The notes beneath the pieces are model-generated. The model made no database searches. It worked only from the letters and a program-made list of their open reading frames with translations, and was not told where the DNA came from. Both the position numbers and the translations under genes were made by a program. A DNA stretch of 64,000 nucleotides. Source: Sepiola atlantica. Its lineage: Eukaryota > Mollusca > Cephalopoda > Sepiida > Sepiolidae. This document shows positions 1 to 11,417 of the stretch, piece by piece; within the stretch, counting starts at the first letter, position 1, and each line of letters begins with the position of its first letter. The stretch is from the NCBI GenBank assembly GCA_963556195.1, contig CAUVYP010001208.1, positions 2,852,001-2,916,000 on the forward strand. Reading direction: 5' to 3'.

Positions 1-109
1 ACAGTCGCGTAGACACATGTTCTACTGAAGTACCAAGTTTCAGAAGTGCAGCTCTTGTACTGCCGGAGATATGTCGATACAAACTGAATACGCAAAACAT
101 CAACAAAAT
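1..109. repeat. Partial monomer at left edge, G-like
   Basis: This is the last 109 bp of a monomer (positions 78-186). Its ACAGTCGCG core and TAGACACATGTTCT place it with type G, but it has t instead of g at position 87 and AAACTG rather than the G-typical AAACCG at 162. It is followed directly by an A monomer with no H between, so the 8-mer order is already broken at the window edge. Confidence 0.85.
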
Positions 110-1597
110 TTAGCGCGTTTTAAAGTTGATATCGCTTTTGTTTATAACTTCCACATTTATTCGAATTGTGCAACGAAATTTTGCACAGATTAGCGGAGGC
201 ACATTTTCTACTGAAGTACCAAGTTTCAGAAGTGCAGCTCTTGTACTGCCGGAGATATGTCGATACAAACCGAATACGCAAAACATCAACAAAATTTAGT
301 GCGATTTAAAGTTGATATCGCTTTTGTTTATAACTTCACCATTCTTTAGAATTGTGCAACGAAACTTTGCAGAGATAAGCGGAGTCACATGCTCTACTGA
401 AGTACCAAGTTTCAGAATTGCAGCTCTTGTACTGCCGGAGATATGTCGATACAAACTGAATACGCAAAACATCGACAAAATTTAGCGCGTTTTAAAGTTG
501 ATATCGCTTTTGTTTATAACTTCCACATTTATTCGAATTGTGCAACGAAACTTTGCACAGATGAGCGGAGTCACATGTTCTACTGAAGTACCAAGTTTCA
601 GAAGTGCAGCTCTTGTACTGCCGGAGATATGTCGATACAAACTGAATACGCAAAACATCAACAAAATTTAGCGCGTTTTAAAGTTGATATCGCTTTTGTT
701 TATAACTTCCACATTTATTCGAATTGTGCAACGAAACTTTGCAGACCGTCGCGGAGACACACGTTCTACTGAAGTACCAAGTTTCAGAAGTGCAGCTCTT
801 GTACTGCCGGAGATATGTCGATACAAACTGAATACGCAAAACATCAACAAAATTTAGCGCGTTTTAAAGTTGATATCGCTTTTGTTTATAACTTCCACAT
901 TTATTCGAATTGTGCAACGAAACTTTGCACAGATTAGCGGAGTCACATTTTCTACTGAAGTACCCAGTTTCAGAAGTGCAGCTCTTGTACTGCCGGAGAT
1001 ATGTCGATACAAACTGAATACGCAAAACATCAACAAAATTTAGCGCGTTTTAAAGTTGATATCGCTTTTGTTTATAACTTCCACATTTATTCGAATTGTG
1101 CAACGAAACTTTGTAGACAGTCGCGGATAGGCCTTTTCTACTGAGGTACCAAGTTTCAGAAGTGCAGCTCTTGTACTGCCGGAGATATGTCGATACAAAC
1201 TGAATACGCAAAACATCAACAAAATTTAGCGCGTTTTAAAGTTTATATCGCTTTTGTTTATAACTTCCACATTTATTCGAATTGTGTAACGAAACTTTGC
1301 AGACAGTCGCGGAGACACATGTTCTACTGAAGTACCAAGTTTCAGAAGTGCAGCTCTTGTACTGCCGGAGATATGTCGATACAAACCGAATACGCAAAAC
1401 ATCAACAAAATTTAGCGCGTTTTAAAGTTGATATCGCTTTTGTTTATAACTTCAACATTTATTCGAATTGTGCAACGAAACTTTGCACAGATTAGCGGAG
1501 TCAAATGTTCTACGGAAGTACCAAGTTTCAGAAGTGCAGCTCTTGTACTGCCGGAGATATGTCGATACAAACTGAATACGCAAAACATCAACAAAAT
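110..1597. repeat. 8-mer HOR copy 1 (A-B-C-D-E-F-G-H), 1488 bp
   Basis: Eight distinct monomers begin at 110, 296, 482, 668, 854, 1040, 1226 and 1412. The same order recurs three more times immediately downstream. Diagnostics of this odd-numbered copy are GTTTATATCG in the G monomer (g19t, loss of the GATATC site) and GGTACCAAG in F. These match copy 3 (3067-4554) better than the adjacent copy 2, showing a dimeric super-repeat. Confidence 0.95.
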
Positions 1598-3066
1598 TTA
1601 GCGCGTTTTAAAGTTGATATCGCTTTTGTTTATAGCTTCCACATTTATTCGAATTGTGCAACGAAATTTTGCACAGATTAGCTGAGGCACATTTTCTACT
1701 GAAGTACCAAGTTTCAGAAGTGCAGCTCTTGTACTGCCGGAGATATGTCGATACAAACCGAATACGCAAAACATCAACAAAATTTAGTGCGATTTAAAGT
1801 TGATATCGCTTTTGTTTATAACTTCACCATTCTTTAGAATTGTGCAACGAAACTTTGCAGAGATAAGCGGAGTCACATGCTCTACTGAAGTACCAAGTTT
1901 CAGAATTGCAGCTCTTGTACTGCCGGAGATATGTCGATACAAACTGAATACGCAAAACATCGACAAAATTTAGCGCGTTTTAAAGTTGATATCGCTTTTG
2001 TTTATAACTTCCACATTTATTCGAATTGTGCAACGAAACTTTGCACAGATTAGCGGAGTCACATGTTCTACTGAAGTACCAAGTTTCAGAAGTGCAGCTC
2101 TTGTACTGCCGGAGATATGTCGATACAAACTGAATACGCAAAACATCAACAAAATTAAGCGCGTTTCAAAGTTGATATCGCTTTTGTTTATAACTTCCAC
2201 ATTTATTCGAATTGTGCAACGAAACTTTGCAGACCGTCGCGGAGACACACGTTCTACTGAAGTACCAAGTTTCAGAAGTGCAGCTCTTGATACAAACTGA
2301 ATACGCAAAACATCAACAAAATTTAGCGCGTTTTAAAGTTGATATCGCTTTTGTTTATAACTTCCACATTTATTCGAATTGTGCAACGAAACTTTGCACA
2401 GATTAGCGGAGTCACATTTTCTACTGAAGTACCCAGTTTCAGAAGTGCAGCTCTTGTACTGCCGGAGATATGTCGATACAAACTGAATACGCAAAACATC
2501 AACAAAATTTAGCGCGTTTTAAAGTTGATATCGCTTTTGTTTATAACTTCCACATTTATTCGAATTGTGCAACGAAACTTTGTAGACAGTCGCGGATAGG
2601 CCTTTTCTACTGAGGTACCCAGTTTCAGAAGTGCAGCTCTTGTACTGCCGGAGATATGTCGATACAAACTGAATACGCAAAACATCAACAAAATTTAGCG
2701 CGTTGTAAAGTTGATATCGCTTTTGTTTATAACTTCCACATTTATTCGAATTGTGCAACGAAACTTTGCAGACAGTCGCGGAGACACATGTTCTACTGAA
2801 GTACCAAGTTTCAGAAGTGCAGCTCTTGTACTGCCGGAGATATGTCGATACAAACCGAATACGCAAAACATCAACAAAATTTAGCGCGTTTTAAAGTTGA
2901 TATCGCTTTTGTTTATAACTTCCACATTTATTCGAATTGTGCAACGAAACCTTGCACAGATTAGCGGAGTCAAATGTTCTACGGAAGTACCAAGTTTCAG
3001 AAGTGCAGCTCTTGTACTGCCGGAGATATGTCGATACAAACTGAATACGCAAAACATCAACAAAAT
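1598..3066. repeat. 8-mer HOR copy 2, 1469 bp (19-bp deletion in D)
   Basis: The order is A-B-C-D-E-F-G-H at 1598, 1784, 1970, 2156, 2323, 2509, 2695 and 2881. The D monomer is 167 bp because positions 134-152 are missing. F carries GGTACCCAG and G keeps GATATC, as in copy 4 and unlike copies 1 and 3. The C/D boundary also has ATTAAGCG in place of ATTTAGCG. Confidence 0.95.
2156..2322. repeat. Truncated D monomer (167 bp)
   Basis: The sequence passes directly from CAGCTCTT (ending 2288) to GATACAAACTGA (from 2289), losing 19 bp that every full monomer has here (TACTGCCGGAGATATGTC plus one G). A single G is shared at the two breakpoints, so the exact end is ambiguous by one base. The identical lesion is at 5113-5279 and nowhere else, so both come from one event copied by duplication. 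Confidence 0.97.
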
Positions 3067-4554
3067 TTAGCGCGTTTTAAAGTTGATATCGCTTTTGTTT
3101 ATAACTTCCACATTTATTCGAATTGTGCAACGAAATTTTGCACAGATTAGCGGAGGCACATTTTCTACTGAAGTACCAAGTTTCAGAAGTGCAGCTCTTG
3201 TACTGCCGGAGATATGTCGATACAAACCGAATACGCAAAACATCAACAAAATTTAGTGCGATTTAAAGTTGATATCGCTTTTGTTTATAACTTCACCATT
3301 CTTTAGAATTGTGCAACGAAACTTTGCAGAGATAAGCGGAGTCACATGCTCTACTGAAGTACCAAGTTTCAGAATTGCAGCTCTTGTACTGCCGGAGATA
3401 TGTCGATACAAACTGAATACGCAAAACATCGACAAAATTTAGCGCGTTTTAAAGTTGATATCGCTTTTGTTTATAACTTCCACATTTATTCGAATTGTGC
3501 AACGAAACTTTGCACAGATTAGCGGAGTCACATGTTCTACTGAAGTACCAAGTTTCAGAAGTGCAGCTCTTGTACTGCCGGAGATATGTCGATACAAACT
3601 GAATACGCAAAACATCAACAAAATTTAGCGCGTTTTAAAGTTGATATCGCTTTTGTTTATAACTTCCACATTTATTCGAATTGTGCAACGAAACTTTGCA
3701 GACCGTCGCGGAGACACACGTTCTACTGAAGTACCAAGTTTCAGAAGTGCAGCTCTTGTACTGCCGGAGATATGTCGATACAAACTGAATACGCAAAACA
3801 TCAACAAAATTTAGCGCGTTTTAAAGTTGATATCACTTTTGTTTATAACTTCCACATTTATTCGAATTGTGCAACGAAACTTTGCACAGATTAGCGGAGT
3901 CACATTTTCTACTGAAGTACCCAGTTTCAGAAGTGCAGCTCTTGTACTGCCGGAGATATGTCGATACAAACTGACTCCGCAAAACATCAACAAAATTTAG
4001 CGCGTTTTAAAGTTGATATCGCTTTTGTTTATAACTTCCACATTTATTCGAATTGTGCAACGAAACTTTGTAGACAGTCGCGGATAGGCCTTTTCTACTG
4101 AGGTACCAAGTTTCAGAAGTGCAGCTCTTGTACTGCCGGAGATATGTCGATACAAACTGAATACGCAAAACATCAACAAAATTTAGCGCGTTTTAAAGTT
4201 TATATCGCTTTTGTTTATAACTTCCACATTTATTCGAATTGTGCAACGAAACTTTGCAGACAGTCGCGGAGACACATGTTCTACTGAAGTACCAAGTTTC
4301 AGAAGTGCAGCTCTTGTACTGCCGGAGATATGTCGATACAAACCGAATACGCAAAACATCAACAAAATTTAGCGCGTTTTAAAGTTAATATCGCTTTTGT
4401 TTATAACTTCCACATTTATTCGAATTGTGCAACGAAACTTTGCACAGATTAGCGGAGTCAAATGTTCTACGGAAGTACCAAGTTTCAGAAGTGCAGCTCT
4501 TGTACTGCCGGAGATATGTCGATACAAACTGAATACGCAAAACATCAACAAAAT
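3067..4554. repeat. 8-mer HOR copy 3, 1488 bp
   Basis: Monomers A-H start at 3067, 3253, 3439, 3625, 3811, 3997, 4183 and 4369. It shares the g19t variant in G (4183) and GGTACCAAG in F (3997) with copy 1. Private changes include ATATCACTTT near 3833 and CTGACTCCGC near 3972 in the D/E region. It starts exactly 2957 bp after copy 1. Confidence 0.95.
3496..3516. other. Representative inverted repeat (7-bp arms, 7-nt loop)
   Basis: TGTGCAA and TTGCACA flank CGAAACT at monomer positions 58-78, shown in the C monomer at 3439. The perfect form occurs in types A, C, E and H (in A the loop is CGAAATT). In D and G (TTGCAGA) and B the arm shrinks to 5 bp, in F (TTGTAGA) it needs a G-T pair, and in I a mismatch sits next to the loop. 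Type class therefore correlates with dyad strength. Whether it forms a cruciform or binds protein is unknown. Confidence 0.7.
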
Positions 4555-6023
4555 TTAGCGCGTTTTAAAGTTGATATCGCTTTTGTTTGTAACTTCCACA
4601 TTTATTCGAATTGTGCAACGAAATTTTGCACAGATTAGCGGAGGCACATTTTCTACTGAAGTACCAAGTTTCAGAAGTGCAGCTCTTGTACTGCCGGAGA
4701 TATGTCGATACAAACCGAATACGCAAAACATCAACAAAATTTAGTGCGATTTAAAGTTGATATCGCTTTTGTTTATAACTTCACCATTCTTTAGAATTGT
4801 GCAACGAAACTTTGCAGAGATAAGCGGAGTCACATGCTCTACTGAAGTACCAAGTTTCAGAATTGCAGCTCTTGTACTGCCGGAGATATGTCGATACAAA
4901 CTGAATACGCAAAACATCGACAAAATTTAGCGCGTTTTAAAGTTGATATCGCTTTTGTTTATAACTTCCACATTTATTCGAATTGTGCAACGAAACTTTG
5001 CACAGATTAGCGGAGTCACATGTTCTACTGAAGTACCAAGTTTCAGAAGTGCAGCTCTTGTACTGCCGGAGATATGTCGATACAAACTGAATACGCAAAA
5101 CATCAACAAAATTAAGCGCGTTTTAAAGTTGATATCGCTTTTGTTTATAACTTCCACATTTATTCGAATTGTGCAACGAAACTTTGCAGACCGTCGCGGA
5201 GACACACGTTCTACTGAAGTACCAAGTTTCAGAAGTGCAGCTCTTGATACAAACTGAATACGCAAAACATCAACAAAATTTAGCGCGTTTTAAAGTTGAT
5301 ATCGCTTTTGTTTATAACTTCCACATTTATTCGAATTGTGCAACGAAACTTTGCACAGATTAGCGGAGTCACATTTTCTACTGAAGTACCCAGTTTCAGA
5401 AGTGCAGCTCTTGTACTGCCGGAGATATGTCGATACAAACTGAATACGCAAAACATCAACAAAATTTAGCGCGTTTTAAAGTTGATATCGCTTTTGTTTA
5501 TAACTTCCACATTTATTCGAATTGTGCAACGAAACTTTGTAGACAGTCGCGGATAGGCCTTTTCTACTGAGGTACCCAGTTTCAGAAGTGCAGCTCTTGT
5601 ACTGCCGGAGATATGTCGATACAAACTGAATACGCAAAACATCAACAAAATTTAGCGCGTTTTAAAGTTGATATCGCTTTTGTTTATAACTTCCACATTT
5701 ATTCGAATTGTGCAACGAAACTTTGCAGACAGTCGCGGAGACACATGTTCTACTGAAGTACCAAGTTTCAGAAGTGCAGCTCTTGTACTGCCGGAGATAT
5801 GTCGATACAAACCGAATACGCAAAACATCAACAAAATTTAGCGCGTTTTAAAGTTGATATCGCTTTTGTTTATAACTTCCACATTTATTCGAATTGTGCA
5901 ACGAAACTTTGCACAGATTAGCGGAGTCAAATGTTCTACGGAAGTACCAAGTTTCAGAAGTGCAGCTCTTGTACTGCCGGAGATATGTCGATACAAACTG
6001 AATACGCAAAACATCAACAAAAT
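4555..6023. repeat. 8-mer HOR copy 4, 1469 bp (19-bp deletion in D)
   Basis: Monomers start at 4555, 4741, 4927, 5113, 5280, 5466, 5652 and 5838. The copy has the same truncated D, ATTAAGCG junction and GGTACCCAG in F as copy 2. A private change GTTTGTAACTT lies in the A monomer near 4590. It is the last complete 8-mer of this left block; the array switches to other monomer variants at 6024. Confidence 0.95.
5113..5279. repeat. Second truncated D monomer (167 bp)
   Basis: The junction is CAGCTCTT (ending 5245) joined to GATACAAACTGA (from 5246), the same 19-bp loss as at 2288/2289. The offset from the first truncated copy is 2957 bp, the size of the 16-monomer super-unit. Confidence 0.97.
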
Positions 6024-6581
6024 TTAGCGCGTTTTAAAGTTGATATCGCTTTTGTTTATAACTTCCACATTTATTCGAATTGTGCAACGAAATTTTGCAC
6101 TGATTAGCGGAGGCACATTTTCTACTGAAGTACCAAGTTTCAGAAGTGCAGCTCTTGTACTGCCGGAGATATGTCGATACAAACTGAATACGCAAACTAT
6201 CAACAAAATTTAGTGCGATTTAAAGTTGATATCGCTTTTGTTTATAACTTCACCATTCTTTAGAATTGTGCAACGAAACTTTGCAGAGATAAGCGGAGTC
6301 ACATGCTCTACTGAAGTACCAAGTTTCAGAAGTGCAGCTCTTTTACTGCCGGAGATATGTCGATACAAACTGAATACGCAAAACATCAACAAAATTTAGC
6401 GCGTTTTAAAGTTGATATCGCTTTTGTTTATAACTTCCACATTTATTCGAATTGTGCAACGAAACTTTGCACAGATTAGCGGAGTCACATGTTCTACTGA
6501 AGTACCAAGTTTCAGAAGTGCAGCTCTTGTACTGCCGGAGATATGTCGATAAAAACTGAATACGCAAACTATCAACAAAAT
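6024..6581. repeat. Family switch: A*-B2-C2 trimer
   Basis: Monomers at 6024 (A*), 6210 (B2) and 6396 (C2). Here CACTGATTAGCGG, CTCTTTTACTGCC, CGATAAAAACTG and the CAAACTATC ending first appear in the window. None of these occurs in the left 8-mer block, so 6024 marks the border between two satellite subfamilies. The 186-bp phase is preserved across it. Confidence 0.9.
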
Positions 6582-8999
6582 TTAGTGCGATTTAAAGTTG
6601 ATATCGCTTTTGTTTATAACTTCACCATTTTTTAGAATTGTGCAACGAAACTTTGCAGAGATAAGCGGAGTCACATGCTCTACTGAAGTACCAAGTTTCA
6701 GAATTGCAGCTCTTTTACTGCCGGAGATATGTCGATACAAACTGAATACGCAAAACATCGACAAAATTTAGCGCGTTTTAAAGTTGATATCGCTTTTATT
6801 TATAACTTCCACATTTATTCGAATTGTGCAACGAAATTCTGCACAGATTAGCGGAGTCACATGTTCTACTGCAGTACCAAGTTTCAGAAGTGCAGCTCTT
6901 GTACTGCCGGAGATATGTCGATACAAACTGAATACGCAAAACATCAACAAAATTTAGCGCGTTTTAAAGTTGATATCGCTTTTGTTTATAACTTCCACAT
7001 TTATTCGAATTGTGCAACGAAACTTTGCAGACCGTCGCGGAGACACACGTTCTACTGAAGTACCAAGTTTCAGAAGTGCAGCTCTTGTACTGCCGGAGAT
7101 ATGTCGATACAAACTGAATACGCAAAACATCAACAAAATTTAGCGCGTTTTAAAGTTGATATCGCTTTTGTTTATAACTTCCACATTTATTCGAATTGTG
7201 CAACGAAACTTTGTAGACAGTCGCGGATAGGCCTTTTCTACTGAGGTACCAAGTTTCAGAAGTGCAGCTCTTGTACTGCCGGAGATATGTCGATACAAAC
7301 TGAATACGCAAAACATCAACAAAATTTAGCGCGTTTTAAAGTTGATATCGCTTTTGTTTATAACTTCCACATTTATTCGAATTGTGCAACGAAACTTTGC
7401 AGACAGTCGCGGAGACACATGTTCTACTGAAGTACCAAGTCTCAGAAGTGCAGCTCTTGAACTGCCGGAGATATGTCGATACAAACCGAATACGAAAAAC
7501 ATCAACAAAATTTAGCGCGTTTTAAAGTTGATATCGCTTTTGTTTATAACTTCCACATTTATTCGAATTGTGCAACGAAATTTTGCACAGATTAGCGGAG
7601 GCACATTTTCTACTGAAGTACCAAGTTTCAGAAGTGCAGCTCTTGTACTGCCGGAGATATGTCGATACAAACTGAATACGCAAAACATCAACAAAATTTA
7701 GCGCGTTTTAAAGTTGATATCGCTTTTGTTTATAACTTCCACATTTATTCGAATTGTGCAACGAAATTTTGCACAGATTAGCGGAGGCACATTTTCTACT
7801 GAAGTACCAAGTTTCAGAAGTGCAGCTCTTGTACTGCCGGAGATATGTCGATACAAACTGAATACGCAAACTATCAACAAAATTTAGTGCGATTTAAAGT
7901 TGATATCGCTTTTGTTTATAACTTCACCATTCTTTAGAATTGTGCAACGAAACTTTGCAGAGATAAGCGGAGTCACATGCTCTACTGAAGTACCAAGTTT
8001 CAGAAGTGCAGCTCTTTTACTGCCGGAGATATGTCGATACAAACTGAATACGCAAAACATCAACAAAATTTAGCGCGTTTTAAAGTTGATATCGCTTTTG
8101 TTTATAACTTCCACATTTATTCGAATTGTGCAACGAAACTTTGCACAGATTAGCGGAGTCACATTTTCTACTGAAGTACCCAGTTTCAGAAGTGCAGCTC
8201 TTGTACTGCCGGAGATATGTCGATACAAACTGAATACGCAAAACATCAACAAAATTTAGCGCGTTTTAAAGTTGATATCGCTTTTGTTTATAACTTCCAC
8301 ATTTATTCGAATTGTGCAACGAAACTTTGTAGACAGTCGCGGATAGGCCTTTTCTACTGAGGTACCCAGTTTCAGAAGTGCAGCTCTTGTACTGCCGGAG
8401 ATATGTCGATACAAACTGAATACGCAAAACATCAACAAAATTTAGCGCGTTTTAAAGTTGATATCGCTTTTGTTTATAACTTCCACATTTATTCGAATTG
8501 TGCAACGAAACTTTGCAGACAGTCGCGGAGACACATGTTCTACTGAAGTACCAAGTTTCAGAAGTGCAGCTCTTGTACTGCCGGAGATATGTCGATACAA
8601 ACCGAATACGCAAAACATCAACAAAATTTAGCGCGTTTTAAAGTTGATATCGCTTTTGTTTATAACTTCCACATTTATTCGAATTGTGCAACGAAACTTT
8701 GCACAGATTAGCGGAGTCAAATCTTCTACGGAAGTACCAAGTTTCAGAAGTGCAGCTCTTGTACTGCCGGAGATATGTCGATACAAACTGAATACTCAAA
8801 ACATCAACAAAATTTAGCGCGTTTTAAAGTTGATATCGCTTTTGTTTATAACTTCCACATTTATTCGAATTGTGCAACGAAATTTTGCACTGATTAGCGG
8901 AGGCACATTTTCTACTGAAGTACCAAGTTTCAGAAGTGCAGCTCTTGTACTGCCGGAGATATGTCGATAAAAACTGAATACGCAAACTATCAACAAAAT
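6582..8999. repeat. 13-mer duplication unit, copy 1 (2418 bp)
   Basis: Order: B-I-D-F-G-A-A2-B2-E-F-G-H-A*. Starts: 6582, 6768, 6954, 7140, 7326, 7512, 7698, 7884, 8070, 8256, 8442, 8628 and 8814. Private variants shared with copy 2 at +2418 are CTTTTATTTATAAC in I (6768), GAACTGCC and GAAAAACATC in G (7326), and TCAAATCTTCTACGG in H (8628). The E-F-G-H stretch carries GGTACCCAG in F, as in copies 2 and 4 of the left 8-mer block. Confidence 0.93.
8814..8999. repeat. Hybrid A*/C2 monomer
   Basis: The left and middle part is A* (CACTGATTAGCGG, GGAGGCAC). The right part is C2 (CGATAAAAACTG, CAAACTATC). It is followed by B at 9000, whereas at 6024-6581 and 11232-11789 the order is A*-B2-C2-B. 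The simplest reading is unequal exchange between an A* and a C2 monomer that removed 372 bp (two monomers) in register. Confidence 0.85.
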
Positions 9000-11417
9000 T
9001 TAGTGCGATTTAAAGTTGATATCGCTTTTGTTTATAACTTCACCATTTTTTAGAATTGTGCAACGAAACTTTGCAGAGATAAGCGGAGTCACATGCTCTA
9101 CTGAAGTACCAAGTTTCAGAATTGCAGCTCTTTTACTGCCGGAGATATGTCGATACAAACTGAATACGCAAAACATCGACAAAATTTAGCGCGTTTTAAA
9201 GTTGATATCGCTTTTATTTATAACTTCCACATTTATTCGAATTGTGCAACGAAATTCTGCACAGATTAGCGGAGTCACATGTTCTACTGCAGTACCAAGT
9301 TTCAGAAGTGCAGCTCTTGTACTGCCGGAGATATGTCGATACAAACTGAATACGCAAAACATCAACAAAATTTAGCGCGTTTTAAAGTTGATATCGCTTT
9401 TGTTTATAACTTCCACATTTATTCGAATTGTGCAACGAAACTTTGCAGACCGTCGCGGAGACACACGTTCTACTGAAGTACCAAGTTTCAGAAGTGCAGC
9501 TCTTGTACTGCCGGAGATATGTCGATACAAACTGAATACGCAAAACATCAACAAAATTTAGCGCGTTTTAAAGTTGATATCGCTTTTGTTTATAACTTCC
9601 ACATTTATTCGAATTGTGCAACGAAACTTTGTAGACAGTCGCGGATAGGCCTTTTCTACTGAGGTACCAAGTTTCAGAAGTGCAGCTCTTGTACTGCCGG
9701 AGATATGTCGATACAAACTGAATACGCAAAACATCAACAAAATTTAGCGCGTTTTAAAGTTGATATCGCTTTTGTTTATAACTTCCACATTTATTCGAAT
9801 TGTGCAACGAAACTTTGCAGACAGTCGCGGAGACACATGTTCTACTGAAGTACCAAGTCTCAGAAGTGCAGCTCTTGAACTGCCGGAGATATGTCGATAC
9901 AAACCGAATACGAAAAACATCAACAAAATTTAGCGCGTTTTAAAGTTGATATCGCTTTTGTTTATAACTTCCACATTTATTCGAATTGTGCAACGAAATT
10001 TTGCACAGATTAGCGGAGGCACATTTTCTACTGAAGTACCAAGTTTCAGAAGTGCAGCTCTTGTACTGCCGGAGATATGTCGATACAAACTGAATACGCA
10101 AAACATCAACAAAATTTAGCGCGTTTTAAAGTTGATATCGCTTTTGTTTATAACTTCCACATTTATTCGAATTGTGCAACGAAATTTTGCACAGATTAGC
10201 GGAGGCACATTTTCTACTGAAGTACCAAGTTTCAGAAGTGCAGCTCTTGTACTGCCGGAGATATGTCGATACAAACTGAATACGCAAACTATCAACAAAA
10301 TTTAGTGCGATTTAAAGTTGATATCGCTTTTGTTTATAACTTCACCATTCTTTAGAATTGTGCAACGAAACTTTGCAGAGATAAGCGGAGTCACATGCTC
10401 TACTGAAGTACCAAGTTTCAGAAGTGCAGCTCTTTTACTGCCGGAGATATGTCGATACAAACTGAATACGCAAAACATCAACAAAATTTAGCGCGTTTTA
10501 AAGTTGATATCGCTTTTGTTTATAACTTCCACATTTATTCGAATTGTGCAACGAAACTTTGCACAGATTAGCGGAGTCACATTTTCTACTGAAGTACCCA
10601 GTTTCAGAAGTGCAGCTCTTGTACTGCCGGAGATATGTCGATACAAACTGAATACGCAAAACATCAACAAAATTTAGCGCGTTTTAAAGTTGATATCGCT
10701 TTTGTTTATAACTTCCACATTTATTCGAATTGTGCAACGAAACTTTGTAGACAGTCGCGGATAGGCCTTTTCTACTGAGGTACCCAGTTTCAGAAGTGCA
10801 GCTCTTGTACTGCCGGAGATATGTCGATACAAACTGAATACGCAAAACATCAACAAAATTTAGCGCGTTTTAAAGTTGATATCGCTTTTGTTTATAACTT
10901 CCACATTTATTCGAATTGTGCAACGAAACTTTGCAGACAGTCGCGGAGACACATGTTCTACTGAAGTACCAAGTTTCAGAAGTGCAGCTCTTGTACTGCC
11001 GGAGATATGTCGATACAAACCGAATACGCAAAACATCAACAAAATTTAGCGCGTTTTAAAGTTGATATCGCTTTTGTTTATAACTTCCACATTTATTCGA
11101 ATTGTGCAACGAAACTTTGCACAGATTAGCGGAGTCAAATCTTCTACGGAAGTACCAAGTTTCAGAAGTGCAGCTCTTGTACTGCCGGAGATATGTCGAT
11201 ACAAACTGAATACGCAAAACATCAACAAAATTTAGCGCGTTTTAAAGTTGATATCGCTTTTGTTTATAACTTCCACATTTATTCGAATTGTGCAACGAAA
11301 TTTTGCACTGATTAGCGGAGGCACATTTTCTACTGAAGTACCAAGTTTCAGAAGTGCAGCTCTTGTATAGCCGGAGATATGTCGATACAAACTGAATACG
11401 CAAACTATCAACAAAAT
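9000..11417. repeat. 13-mer duplication unit, copy 2 (2418 bp)
   Basis: Order B-I-D-F-G-A-A2-B2-E-F-G-H-A* at 9000, 9186, 9372, 9558, 9744, 9930, 10116, 10302, 10488, 10674, 10860, 11046 and 11232. It repeats the private variants of copy 1 (CTTTTATTTATAAC near 9210, GAACTGCC near 9877, TCAAATCTTC near 11136). Its last monomer is a normal A* rather than the hybrid at 8814, and has GTATAGCCGG near 11365. Confidence 0.93.

Larger units (their letters stand above)
110..3066. repeat. 16-monomer super-unit, copy a (2957 bp)
   Basis: This joins one full-length 8-mer (1488 bp) and one deleted 8-mer (1469 bp). Alternating private variants (19-bp deletion, g19t in G, a112c in F) repeat with a 2957-bp period rather than every 1488 bp. 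The ancestral 8-mer therefore doubled and diverged before the pair was duplicated. Confidence 0.92.
3067..6023. repeat. 16-monomer super-unit, copy b (2957 bp)
   Basis: Second copy of the dimeric super-unit, directly adjoining copy a. Differences from copy a are few and scattered (for example near 3833, 3972 and 4590), which points to recent duplication. Confidence 0.92.

Noticed and set aside
131..262. GCAG-8 nt-CTGC inverted repeat at monomer positions 125-140 as a possible terminator or hairpin
   Set aside because: The stem has only four base pairs and no T-run follows; it is likely to be chance.
125..300. Phased A/T tracts suggesting curved DNA (AAAATTT, TTTTAAA, CTTTTGTTT)
   Set aside because: The tracts are spaced only roughly at helical repeats and cover about 40 bp of the monomer; the signal is too weak to claim curvature without calculation.
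1986..2406. Plus-strand frames of 64-119 residues (also at 4943, 6861, 12867, 19618, 21292, 33885, 40395, 45658 and elsewhere)
   Set aside because: They arise where a substitution or the 19-bp deletion happens to remove a stop. They are composed only of satellite monomer sequence and exist in a minority of copies.
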